Assembly (NCBI RefSeq): GCF_021298855.1
Contig: NZ_JAJTHI010000008.1
Coordinates: 18,414 to 82,413 of the forward strand
DNA length: 64,000 bases
Direction: 5' to 3'
Origin: Gemmatimonas sp.
GTDB taxonomy: Bacteria; Gemmatimonadota; Gemmatimonadetes; Gemmatimonadales; Gemmatimonadaceae
Shown here: in pieces, positions 38,958 through 46,911 of the stretch
Layout of the letters: every line of letters begins with the position of its first letter
Position numbering within the stretch: position 1 is the stretch's first letter
Position numbers and translations under genes: made by a program
Notes under the pieces: generated by a model
Database searches by the model: none
Told to the model about the DNA's origin: nothing
What the model saw: the letters and a program-made list of their open reading frames with translations, nothing else

Positions 38958-40000
38958 CGATGTCAGCCACGGCCGGTACCGGCGCGCCACGCAAACGCGT
39001 GGGGGTGATCGGCTCCTTCGTGTGGGATGTGCTGCATGGACGCGACCGGCGCAGCGTACCGATGGAGGAGTGGGGGGGCATTACGTACTCGCTGTCGGCG
39101 CTCGACGCGGCACTGCCCGATGACTGGGAGATCGTGCCACTCGCCATGGTGGGTGACGATCTGGTGGAACGGGCGCAGCTGTACATCCGGGGGCTGCGTC
39201 GCATGGCCCCCGACGCCGCGCTCATTGGTGTGCCGTACCCCAACAACCGCGTCGAGCTGCGCTACCTCGACGACGAACGGCGCACCGAACATCTCACCGG
39301 TGGCGTCCCCGGATGGACCTGGCTGGGGCTCAAGCCGGTGCTGGACGCGGCGCGGCTCGATGCGCTCTACATCAACCTGCTCAGCGGGTGGGAGCTCGAC
39401 CTCGAAACGGCGCAACTCATCCGCGCCCACTTCACCGGCCCCATCTACTGCGACCTGCACATGCTCGTCATGGCGGTCCAGGCCGACGGCCTGCGCACGC
39501 CGCGCCCGCTTCCCAATGTCGCGGAGTGGTGCAGCTGCTTCGACGTGCTGCAGGTGAACGAGGACGAGATGCGCCTGATGGCCCCCGATTCCATGGCGCT
39601 CGCGGCCACCGCGATGGCGGCCGGGGTCTCCATCCTCGGCGTTACCCTCGGCAAGCGCGGCGCGGCGTACTTTGCGGCGCCGGGCATTGAACGCCTGCAG
39701 GATCTGCCACCGCGCCGAGGTCACAACGTTGCGCTGTCCACATCACCACGGGGTGGCGCTGGGGCGCTTGGCGCCGTGCGCACGGCACTCGTGCCCGGCG
39801 TCGCGCCGCGCGTGGACGGCCCCGGAGATCCCACGGGATGCGGCGATGTGTGGGGCGCCACCCATTTCTCACGACTCCTCGCCGGTGATAAGTTGACGGA
39901 GGCCATCGCGGCGGCGAATCGGGCTGCGTCGCGCAACGTCGAACATCGTGGGGCCAATGGTCTCGCGAATCATCTCCGCGGAGAGCTCAGCACCACGTGA
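38954..40000 (+). CDS. PfkB-family carbohydrate/nucleoside kinase
   Basis: A 346-348-aa protein; GTG 38954 overlaps the ROK stop (GTGA), while ATG 38960 is an alternative. It begins KRVGVIGSFVWDVLHGRD and carries the PfkB C-terminal signature GPGDPTGCGDVWGATHFSRL, whose Asp is the catalytic base. ILGVTLGKRGAAYFAAPG precedes it. The variant CGD replaces the common AGD. The substrate could be ribose, fructose or a nucleoside. Its 4-bp overlaps with both neighbours point to coupled translation with the ROK kinase and the STAS/HATPase protein. Confidence 0.85.
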   Translation: MTMSATAGTGAPRKRVGVIGSFVWDVLHGRDRRSVPMEEWGGITYSLSALDAALPDDWEIVPLAMVGDDLVERAQLYIRGLRRMAPDAALIGVPYPNNRVELRYLDDERRTEHLTGGVPGWTWLGLKPVLDAARLDALYINLLSGWELDLETAQLIRAHFTGPIYCDLHMLVMAVQADGLRTPRPLPNVAEWCSCFDVLQVNEDEMRLMAPDSMALAATAMAAGVSILGVTLGKRGAAYFAAPGIERLQDLPPRRGHNVALSTSPRGGAGALGAVRTALVPGVAPRVDGPGDPTGCGDVWGATHFSRLLAGDKLTEAIAAANRAASRNVEHRGANGLANHLRGELSTT

Positions 40001-40941
40001 CGATCGTCATCAGCGTGCCGCCCTCGCTCGACGAACACTCGTTCGAGCAGGTCATCGAGCAGCTCGCCGCCGCCCCCGACGGATCGAAGATCCTGCTCGA
40101 CGCGCGGCACGCGCGTTGGGCCTCGCCGTATGGGCTGACCGCCCTGTTGTGCGTGCCTCAAGCCCGCCCCGAGCCCATCGGCTTCGCGGTGCCCGAGCAC
40201 CCCGACACGGTGCGCTACTGGTCGCGCGCCGGCTTCTTCCGCCATGCGGCCGAGTTGTACGAACTGCACGGCGCCGTGCCGCGCGCCCGCGAGGCGCACG
40301 AAAGCGAGGTGCTGCTGGAAATCACGCCCATCGCGAAGAGCGACGATGTGCACGGCGTGGTGGGACGCATCCAGCAGAAGGCCGCTGACATTCTGCACGG
40401 CCAGCTCAACCTCGACACCGCGGTGACCGGCGCCTTCGGCATGACGCTGAGTGAGTCGTGCCAGAACATCGTCGAACATGCCGGCGTGGGCGGGTGGGTG
40501 GCGGTGCAGACCTACAATTACAAGCAGCGCCTGGGCCGTCGGGTGGTGCAGATCGCCGTGTGCGATGCCGGCGTGGGCTTCCGCACGTCGCTCGAAAGTT
40601 CGCCCGGTCATCGTCACAAGGATCGCTGGGATGACGCCATGGCCCTCGAGGATGCGGTGCTGCGCGCCGTGTCGCGCTTTCGGCACGGCGATGCCGGTCG
40701 TGGCCAGGGACTCGCGGGGATCCGGCGCTTCGTCGGGCGCTGGCACGGCAAACTCACCGTGCGCAGCGGCACGGCGCGCCTGGGGATCATTCCCGAGTGG
40801 GACGAGGATGTGCCCATGACCGAGGGGCTGCCCTTCTTTCCGGGGTCCCAGATGCAGATCATCATCCCGGAGCGCTCGGCCGATGCGCCGGCCCGCGCCC
40901 GCAGCACGGCGGCGGCAACCCGCGGCCGGAGCCGCTTCTGA
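39997..40941 (+). CDS. STAS-like domain fused to anti-sigma-type HATPase
   Basis: A 314-aa protein from GTG 39997 (GTGA overlap with the kinase upstream). Residues 1-100 resemble a STAS/sulfate-transporter-anti-sigma fold (GSKILLDARHARWASPYGLT). Residues about 115-290 form a GHKL ATPase of the SpoIIAB/RsbT kind: N-box TLSESCQNIVEHAGVGG, G1 motif VCDAGVGF and G2 loop GDAGRGQGLAGIRRFVG. Such proteins bind or phosphorylate STAS partners in partner-switching circuits. The next gene encodes a STAS-like protein, a natural partner. The tail is Ala/Arg-rich. Which regulator it controls is unknown. Confidence 0.8.
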   Translation: MTIVISVPPSLDEHSFEQVIEQLAAAPDGSKILLDARHARWASPYGLTALLCVPQARPEPIGFAVPEHPDTVRYWSRAGFFRHAAELYELHGAVPRAREAHESEVLLEITPIAKSDDVHGVVGRIQQKAADILHGQLNLDTAVTGAFGMTLSESCQNIVEHAGVGGWVAVQTYNYKQRLGRRVVQIAVCDAGVGFRTSLESSPGHRHKDRWDDAMALEDAVLRAVSRFRHGDAGRGQGLAGIRRFVGRWHGKLTVRSGTARLGIIPEWDEDVPMTEGLPFFPGSQMQIIIPERSADAPARARSTAAATRGRSRF

Positions 40942-41525
40942 TGCACATCGACGTGGGTATGGTGCTGCGCGGCACGGTGTGCGACCTGTATTCCAATCTC
41001 GTCACCCGCCCCACCGGGGCGGCGGTGCGATCGGCGATCGAGCGCCAGGTCACCGAGATCGGGGCGCCGGTGGTCACCACCATCGACTTCTCGCAGGTCA
41101 ACCTGCTCGATTTCTCCTGCGCCGACGAAATCGTGGCCAAGCTGCTGCTGCGCTATGCCAGCGAGGACGGACCACCGGGGTATCTCACCTTCCGCGGCAT
41201 TCACGAAGGCCACATCGATCCCATCGAAACCGTCCTCGAACGGCACGCCCTGGCGCTGGTCTCCTGGCACGAGGGCGAAGCGGAGCTGTTCGGTTACGTG
41301 GACGACGACGAGCGCGATCACTGGCTCACCGTGCGGGATCACGGGCCGGTGCTCTCCGCGACCGTCGCGCAATTGTTGGGGGTGGCACCGGAGTTCGCCG
41401 AAGGGCAGCTGGAGCGGTTGGCCCGCCGTCGCCTCGTCATGCGTCACGAGACGGGGTATTCGGTACCAGGCGTGGTGCATGGCGCGTCCGGTACGTTGCC
41501 GGGCCACGGACAGGGAGTACAGTGA
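40941..41525 (+). CDS. STAS-like (DUF4325-type) protein with C-terminal winged-helix-like segment
   Basis: A 194-aa protein whose ATG shares its A with the preceding stop (TGATG). Residues about 45-110 (VVTTIDFSQVNLLDFSCADE then IVAKLLLRYA) fit a STAS-like/DUF4325 domain, which usually pairs with HATPase proteins. The C-terminal part (LSATVAQLLGVAPEFAEGQL then ERLARRRLVMRHETGYSVPG) looks like a winged helix. It therefore looks like a partner-switch component with DNA- or protein-binding capacity. The STAS and winged-helix calls are by pattern, not by alignment. Confidence 0.7.
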   Translation: MHIDVGMVLRGTVCDLYSNLVTRPTGAAVRSAIERQVTEIGAPVVTTIDFSQVNLLDFSCADEIVAKLLLRYASEDGPPGYLTFRGIHEGHIDPIETVLERHALALVSWHEGEAELFGYVDDDERDHWLTVRDHGPVLSATVAQLLGVAPEFAEGQLERLARRRLVMRHETGYSVPGVVHGASGTLPGHGQGVQ

Positions 41526-41872
41526 GCGACGACAAGAAGCGTCTCGGGGGCCCGGTGGGCGGGGCGAGCAAGCGGGGTCTGTTCAGCGGGTTCTCCCCCC
41601 CGCTGCAGGTGGTGGGGTTCATTGCCACCCGCATGGGCGATCCCGACCGCGGTCCCCTCGTCCGCATGCGCCCCGATGACGCGCTCATTCGCCTCGTGAC
41701 CGCGGGCGATCTGGTGCGTGTGGTATCGGACCGCTGCTCGGAGCTGGCCGTCCTGGAGGTCGATGAATCGCTCCCGCGCGGGGGCGTCGTGCTTCGGGAC
41801 GTGGTGGGCGCGTCGCTGGCGGAAGTCATCCGGGTGCTCCGGGTGGACAGCGCCCCACGTCCTCGTCCCTGA
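41522..41872 (+). CDS. Small hypothetical protein, 116 aa, beta-rich
   Basis: It begins at GTG 41522 and overlaps the preceding stop by 4 bp. After a Gly/Lys-rich start (SDDKKRLGGPVGGASKRGLF) comes a compact region (GPLVRMRPDDALIRLVTAGD then LVRVVSDRCSELAVLEVDES, then GVVLRDVVGASLAEVIRV). The pattern of short strands with a G-D-x-V-R-V turn recalls small beta-barrel folds, but no family is firmly recognised. The overlap implies co-expression with the STAS/HATPase genes. Confidence 0.65.
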   Translation: MSDDKKRLGGPVGGASKRGLFSGFSPPLQVVGFIATRMGDPDRGPLVRMRPDDALIRLVTAGDLVRVVSDRCSELAVLEVDESLPRGGVVLRDVVGASLAEVIRVLRVDSAPRPRP

Positions 41873-41883
41873 TCCCCTCTTCT

Positions 41884-42840
41884 GTGTCTCACTCGCTGAC
41901 CCGTCGGCTGGCCGAGTTGGAGGGCGCTGAAGCGGCCCTCGTGCTGGCCAGCGGTCGCGCGGCGGTTGCCTGCACGGCGCTCGCCCTGCTCCGCCCGGGC
42001 GATCACCTGCTTGCCGGATCGGCGCTGCAGGCCTCCACACGGGCGTTCTTCACCCGCGAACTGCCTGCGCTGGGCACGGAGGTGACCTACGTGGATCCGC
42101 GGGAACCGCGCGGCTGGCGACGCGGTCTGCAGCGAACCACCCGGGCCCTGTTCGTGGAGTCGCCGGTGATCGACAGCGGACGGCTGGTGGACCTGCGCCC
42201 GCCCCGCACGCTCGCCAATGAACTCGGGACCGCGCTCATCGTGGACGCCACCGGGGCATCGCCGGTCAACTTCACGCCGCTGGCGCATGGCGCCGATGTC
42301 GTGCTGCACGACGCCACGGCGTTCATCGAACCGCATGGCAAGGGCGAGGTGGGCATCGTGGCCGGCACCGAGGCGCTGGTGGAGGAAGTGCGTCTCAAGA
42401 TGAAGGCGTGGGGCGCTGACCCTCACCCGGCGGCCTACGCCCAGCTCGAGCGCGGCCTGGCCACCCTCGAGGTGCGTGTGCACCATCAGAACAGCGTGGC
42501 CCTCCAGGTCGCCCAGTGGGCCGGTACGCACCCACAGGTGTCCGGCGTGGTATACGCCGGCCTCCCCGACCACCCGGACCAGCCGTTGCTGGCGGAGTGG
42601 TTCAAGGGCGCCGGTGCGCTGGTCCTGCTGCAGCTGCAGGACGGGCACGACCCGGCGCGTGTGAGCGCGCACGCCACCGCGCGCCTGCGGGAGGGCGTCG
42701 AGCCCACGCGGGTGTCCACCCGGTTCCTTGCGCAGGGCGAGACCGGCTGGTTGCGCGTGGAGGTGGGGTTGGAGCCCGCCGAGCACCTCGCGGATGCCCT
42801 CGCCGCCGCGCTGGCCGTCGCGGCCTCGTCGCCCGCGTAG
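41884..42840 (+). CDS. Met/Cys-metabolism PLP-fold protein lacking the Schiff-base lysine
   Basis: A 318-aa protein from GTG 41884 with the fold-type I layout of cystathionine gamma-synthase/lyase: LASGRAAVACTALALLRPGD (phosphate cup), LIVDATGASPVNFTPLAHGA (the Asp that contacts the PLP ring), and VVLHDATAFIEPHGKGEVGI. Active relatives read HSATKYIGGHSD or HSCTKYLNGHSD here, so the PLP lysine is Ala146. The nearest lysine is Lys153 in PHGKGE. The protein is also short for the family (usually 380-400 aa), having lost an N-terminal part. It may be a non-enzymatic relative or bind PLP differently. It sits 3 bp upstream of ftsE. Confidence 0.72.
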   Translation: MSHSLTRRLAELEGAEAALVLASGRAAVACTALALLRPGDHLLAGSALQASTRAFFTRELPALGTEVTYVDPREPRGWRRGLQRTTRALFVESPVIDSGRLVDLRPPRTLANELGTALIVDATGASPVNFTPLAHGADVVLHDATAFIEPHGKGEVGIVAGTEALVEEVRLKMKAWGADPHPAAYAQLERGLATLEVRVHHQNSVALQVAQWAGTHPQVSGVVYAGLPDHPDQPLLAEWFKGAGALVLLQLQDGHDPARVSAHATARLREGVEPTRVSTRFLAQGETGWLRVEVGLEPAEHLADALAAALAVAASSPA

Positions 42841-42843
42841 CCG

Positions 42844-43557
42844 ATGTCCGAGATTCTTCGCGTCACGAACGTGTCGAAGGAGTATCCGCGTTCGGGGATG
42901 GCACTGCGTGATGTGTCCTTCGAGATGCAGAAGGGCGAGTTCGTTTTTCTCGTGGGGCACTCGGGTGCCGGCAAGAGCACGCTGCTCAAGCTGCTCACGA
43001 TGGCCGAGCGCCCCACCGCCGGCGAGGTGCGCGTCTCGGGGTTCTCCAGTTTCTCCATCCAGCCACGTGACGTGCCGCAGTTGCGCCGCCGGCTGGGCGT
43101 GGTCTTCCAGGACTTCCGCCTGCTTCCCGACCGCACGGCCGAGCAGAACATCGCCTTCGCGCTCGAGGTCACCGGGACGCCCGGCGCGCAGATTGCGCCG
43201 AAGGTGGCCCGACTGCTGACGCAGGTGGGGCTCGCCGCCCGGGCCACCGCGTACCCGCATGAGTTGTCCGGAGGCGAACAGCAGCGCGTGGCAATCGCGC
43301 GCGCCCTCGCCAACGATCCGTTCCTGCTGCTTGCCGACGAGCCCACGGGCAATCTCGACGACCGCGCCACGCACGCCATCTACCTGCTGCTGCGGGAGAT
43401 CAACGCCCGTGGCACCTCGGTGCTCATGGCCACGCACGACGTGGCCATGATTCAGCGCGCGGGCATGCGCTGCCTCGAGCTGGATCACGGGCAGCTCGTA
43501 TTCGACGGCACCGACGTGGGGACCCTGGTGGCCAACATGCGCGGACGGCGCGGGTGA
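42844..43557 (+). CDS. ftsE: Cell-division ATP-binding protein FtsE
   Basis: A 237-aa ABC ATPase. Walker A is VGHSGAGKSTLLKLL, the Q-loop is LGVVFQDFRLLPDRTAEQN, the signature is HELSGGEQQRVAIARALAND, Walker B is LLLADEPTGNLDD and the H-loop is MATHDVAMI. FtsE with FtsX forms the septal complex that activates peptidoglycan hydrolysis at division. It lies directly before ftsX (7-bp gap) and after the degenerate PLP-fold gene (3-bp gap). Confidence 0.95.
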   Translation: MSEILRVTNVSKEYPRSGMALRDVSFEMQKGEFVFLVGHSGAGKSTLLKLLTMAERPTAGEVRVSGFSSFSIQPRDVPQLRRRLGVVFQDFRLLPDRTAEQNIAFALEVTGTPGAQIAPKVARLLTQVGLAARATAYPHELSGGEQQRVAIARALANDPFLLLADEPTGNLDDRATHAIYLLLREINARGTSVLMATHDVAMIQRAGMRCLELDHGQLVFDGTDVGTLVANMRGRRG

Positions 43558-43564
43558 GCCGGCC

Positions 43565-44422
43565 ATGAAGCTTGCCCTGCGCGAGGTCATCCTCGCCTTC
43601 CGCCGCGCGCCGCTCATGGCGATCCTCGGGGTCGTCACCATCGGCTTCTCGCTGTTCGCCTTCGGGCTCTTCGGACTGGTGGCGCTCAACATCCGCACGG
43701 CGCTGCGCGAGGTCGAGGACCGGGTGGAGATCCGCGCGTTCCTCGTGGAGGGCGCGCGCGACACGCAGGTCGAGGCACTGATGCGGCGCCTGCAGGCCGA
43801 TCCGGCTGTGGCGACCGTGGGCTACGTGTCGCCCGATTCGGCGCTCACGCGCGCACGGGCCGAGCTGGCGGAGTTCCGCGATGTCCTGGACGGCGCCTTC
43901 CTGCCCGGGTCGGTGGAATTGCGCCTGCGCGAAGGGCGTCGCGATCCGGAGACGGTGGCGGCGCTGTCGCGACGCCTGCAGACCTATGCGGTGGTGGAGG
44001 ACGTGCGCTACGGGCGGGAGTGGGTGGAGAAGCTGTACCGCATCCGCAACATCGCGGCGCTCGTGGGGACCGTGCTGGGCAGCGTCTTTGCGCTCGTCGC
44101 CGTGATCATCATCGGCAGCACCATCCGCATGGCCATTCTGGCGCGCACGCGCGAGATCGAGATCATGCGCCTCGTGGGTGCCACGAACATGTTCGTGCGC
44201 CTCCCCTACCTCATCGACGGGACGCTCAAGGGGCTGCTGGGCGGCATCCTCGCCGCCATCCTGTCGTACGGCACCACCGTGGTGCTGGGGCGCTCGCTCA
44301 TGCAGACACAGTTCTTCGACGCCCGGCAACTGCTCCTCGGCATTCTGGCGGGTGGGCTGCTGGGCCTGATCGGCAGTTGGGGGTCGGTGGGACGCCACCT
44401 GCGCCAGGTGTGGCGCGACTGA
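43565..44422 (+). CDS. ftsX: Cell-division membrane protein FtsX
   Basis: A 285-aa integral membrane protein. It has an N-terminal helix (LMAILGVVTIGFSLFAFGLF), an extracytoplasmic loop (VEIRAFLVEGARDTQVEALM then RRLQADPAVATVGYVSPDSA) and three C-terminal helices (GTVLGSVFALVAVIIIGSTI, LLGGILAAILSYGTTVVL, LLLGILAGGLLGLIGSWGS). It couples FtsE ATP hydrolysis to amidase activation outside the membrane. The next gene encodes the EnvC-type activator that FtsX loops bind in E. coli. Confidence 0.93.
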   Translation: MKLALREVILAFRRAPLMAILGVVTIGFSLFAFGLFGLVALNIRTALREVEDRVEIRAFLVEGARDTQVEALMRRLQADPAVATVGYVSPDSALTRARAELAEFRDVLDGAFLPGSVELRLREGRRDPETVAALSRRLQTYAVVEDVRYGREWVEKLYRIRNIAALVGTVLGSVFALVAVIIIGSTIRMAILARTREIEIMRLVGATNMFVRLPYLIDGTLKGLLGGILAAILSYGTTVVLGRSLMQTQFFDARQLLLGILAGGLLGLIGSWGSVGRHLRQVWRD

Positions 44423-44436
44423 TCGCCCCGGCCCGC

Positions 44437-45645
44437 ATGCGGGGGGTCCGGCACGTCGTGGCCACCATGGGCGTCGCGCTGCTGTCCGCCGGCGGCGTGG
44501 TGCCGTTGCCGCTGCGCGCGCAGCAGCCGCCCCCCGAACAGCGGTTGCGTCAGCAGCAGGACGAGCTGGACAAGCTGCGCAAGGAGCGGGCCGATCTGGA
44601 GGCGCGCATGACCGCACTGCAGCGCAGCGCCCGCTCCCTGACCGAGGAAGTGAACAACCTCGAGGCGCAGCGCCAGACCACGCTCCGCCTCGCGGCCGCG
44701 CTCGACCGGCAGCTGGAAACGATCAACAAGGAAGTGGCGAAGGCGGGCAGCGGCCTGAGCGGTGCCGAACGGGAGCTCGACACCAAGCGGGGCGCCCTGC
44801 GGCGCCGCATGGTGGAGATCTACAAGCGCGGCAGCCTGTACGACGTGGAAGCCATGCTGTCGGCCCAATCCTTCGCCGGCCTCGTCGCGCGCTACAAGTA
44901 CCTGCACGAGCTGGCGCTGAACGATCGCAATCTCGTGCGCCGGGTGGAGGGGCTGCGCGATCAGATCATCACGCAACGCATGCTCCTGGTGCGGCTGCAG
45001 GACGAATTGCGCCGCAACCGTCAGGAAAAGGACCGCGAGGCGAGCCGGCTTGCCGACCTCGAATCGCGCCGCCAGCGCAACCTCATGGCTGTGCAGCTCA
45101 CGGCCCAGCGCACGCGGGAGCGCCTGCAACAGCTGACGCGTGACGAGTCGCGTATTGCCAATGCGATCAGCACGCTCGAAACCGCGCGGCGGCGTGCCGA
45201 AATGGCGCCCAACGCGCGACCGGCGGCGCCGTCCACGATACGCACCAGTGACCTGGGCAAGCTCGACTGGCCGGTGGACGGCGCCATCCTGTACCGCTTC
45301 GGGCGCGTGGTGAACCCCAACAATACGACGACCCGCTGGAACGGCATCGGCATTGGCGCCGCCGTGGGGACGGCCGTGAAAACCATCTCCGCCGGCGAAG
45401 TCGTGCTGGCCGACAACGTGGGAACCTATGGCCCCACGGTGATCGTGCAGCATGGTGGCGGTGACTACTCGGTGTACGGCTCGCTGCAGAACATCGGCGT
45501 GCGTCGCGGACAGCAGGTGAACAAGGGGCAGGTCATCGGCACCGTCGGGGACACCGATCCCGAGCTGCCGCCGCACCTGCACTTCGAGATCCGCCCCAAG
45601 GGGCGCGCCATCGATCCCCTCGAGTACCTGCGCGCGCGGCGCTGA
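44437..45645 (+). CDS. envC: EnvC-type murein hydrolase activator (coiled coil + degenerate LytM)
   Basis: A 402-aa exported protein from ATG 44437 with a signal peptide (VATMGVALLSAGGVVPLPLR then AQ). Residues about 32-250 are a long coiled coil (QQQDELDKLRKERADLEARM, LAAALDRQLETINKEVAKAG), as in EnvC. The C-terminal LytM/M23 domain reads RWNGIGIGAAVGTAVKTISA: the metal ligands His and Asp are Trp301 and Gly305, like WKGMVIGA in E. coli EnvC. PHLHFEIRP keeps the later His380/His382. EnvC binds FtsX and activates periplasmic amidases without hydrolysing murein itself. The position directly after ftsEX supports the same role here. Confidence 0.9.
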   Translation: MRGVRHVVATMGVALLSAGGVVPLPLRAQQPPPEQRLRQQQDELDKLRKERADLEARMTALQRSARSLTEEVNNLEAQRQTTLRLAAALDRQLETINKEVAKAGSGLSGAERELDTKRGALRRRMVEIYKRGSLYDVEAMLSAQSFAGLVARYKYLHELALNDRNLVRRVEGLRDQIITQRMLLVRLQDELRRNRQEKDREASRLADLESRRQRNLMAVQLTAQRTRERLQQLTRDESRIANAISTLETARRRAEMAPNARPAAPSTIRTSDLGKLDWPVDGAILYRFGRVVNPNNTTTRWNGIGIGAAVGTAVKTISAGEVVLADNVGTYGPTVIVQHGGGDYSVYGSLQNIGVRRGQQVNKGQVIGTVGDTDPELPPHLHFEIRPKGRAIDPLEYLRARR

Positions 45646-45676
45646 CCCCGACGCGGACCGCTGTTACTGTTGGGGC

Positions 45677-46672
45677 ATGCCTGCCAAGCAATCCTCCACC
45701 ACACCCACCACGCCGGCGGCGGCCGCCGCCGCGAAGAAGCCCGGCGCGCGCAAGCTGGCCGCACCGAAGGCGCCCCCCCTCACCGCGCCCATCACGGTGG
45801 ATGCCGGTGACTGGACGGGTGACGGAGCGCCGCTGGGGGCGCACGTGTCCATCGCCGGCGGCACGTGGGAGGCAGCGTCCCGGGCGCGCGAGATCAGCGC
45901 CACGGGCGCCCAGGTGTTCACGAAACAGGCCAACCGTTGGGTGGAGCGCGAGATCGACGAGGCCGAGGCCACACGATTCCGCGAGGCAATGGCCGAGACG
46001 CACGTGCGCTGGATCTGCGCTCACGACTCATACCTCATCAACCTCGCCTCGCCGGACGCGCCGCTGCGCGCACGGTCGGTGGAGAGCTTCCGGGCCGAAC
46101 TGCGTCGCTGTCACGCCCTGCGGCTCGATGCGCTCGTGTCGCACCCCGGCAACTACATGGATGACCGCGGCAGCGGCATCGCCCGCAACGCCGACGGCAT
46201 CGTGCAGGCACTGGAGGCGGAGGTGGGACCCACGCGGCTGCTGATGGAACTGACGGCGGGTCAAGGCACCGTCCTTGGCTCCACCTTCGAGGAAATGGCC
46301 GACCTGCTCGGGCGCATTCCGGCGCCGTTGCGCGCGCGCGTGGGGGTGTGCCTCGACACCGCGCACGTATGGGCCGCAGGCTACGACCTGGTCGGCGATT
46401 ACGACGGCGTCTGGCAGCGCTTCGGTGACGTGCTGGGATTCCAGCAACTGGGGTGCCTGCACCTCAACGACTCCAAGGCCAAGCTGGGCTCACACCTCGA
46501 CCGCCACGAGCTGATCGGCGAGGGCACGATCGGTGGCGACGTGTTCCGACGCATCATGACCGACGACCGACTGGCCCACGTGCCACGCATCATCGAAACG
46601 CCCAAGGGTGATACGCCGGCCGAAACAGATGGCCGCATGCTGCGCACCCTGCGAAGCTACGCCGCACGCTGA
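45677..46672 (+). CDS. nfo: Endonuclease IV (AP endonuclease, Nfo family)
   Basis: A 331-aa TIM-barrel nuclease. After a Lys/Ala-rich N-terminal tail (about 40 aa longer than usual) the domain begins APLGAHVSIAGGTWEAASRA. Metal-binding motifs follow: LVSHPGNYMDDRG, LLMELTAGQGTVLGS, VCLDTAHVWAAGYDL, LHLNDSKAKLGSHLDRHELI and RIIETPKGD. It should cut the phosphodiester bond 5' to abasic sites and remove damaged 3' ends in base-excision repair. It follows the EnvC gene by 31 bp on the same strand. The basic N-terminal tail may bind DNA. Confidence 0.92.
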   Translation: MPAKQSSTTPTTPAAAAAAKKPGARKLAAPKAPPLTAPITVDAGDWTGDGAPLGAHVSIAGGTWEAASRAREISATGAQVFTKQANRWVEREIDEAEATRFREAMAETHVRWICAHDSYLINLASPDAPLRARSVESFRAELRRCHALRLDALVSHPGNYMDDRGSGIARNADGIVQALEAEVGPTRLLMELTAGQGTVLGSTFEEMADLLGRIPAPLRARVGVCLDTAHVWAAGYDLVGDYDGVWQRFGDVLGFQQLGCLHLNDSKAKLGSHLDRHELIGEGTIGGDVFRRIMTDDRLAHVPRIIETPKGDTPAETDGRMLRTLRSYAAR

Positions 46673-46911
46673 CCTGGCACGCGGAACCCGACGCCGCACG
46701 CGACGGAGGCTCGCGGCGGCGCCGCCGTTTCATGTTGCCAAACGCTTGAGCGGACGGTCACACTGGAGCAGATTTGCGGGATCCGGCCGCACGGCGCCCA
46801 AAGGGACGCCGAAGCCGGTGATTCCGGCAGTATTCCCCACCGAATTTCATGCGGCCTGCTCCGCTCTGGCTGGTGCAGTGCCGCTTTCCGCTTTCCATGA
46901 GGGTCGCACGC

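Noticed and set aside
44437..45645. An active M23 endopeptidase
   Set aside because: The first zinc ligands are missing (Trp301, Gly305), as in EnvC, so an activator role was preferred.
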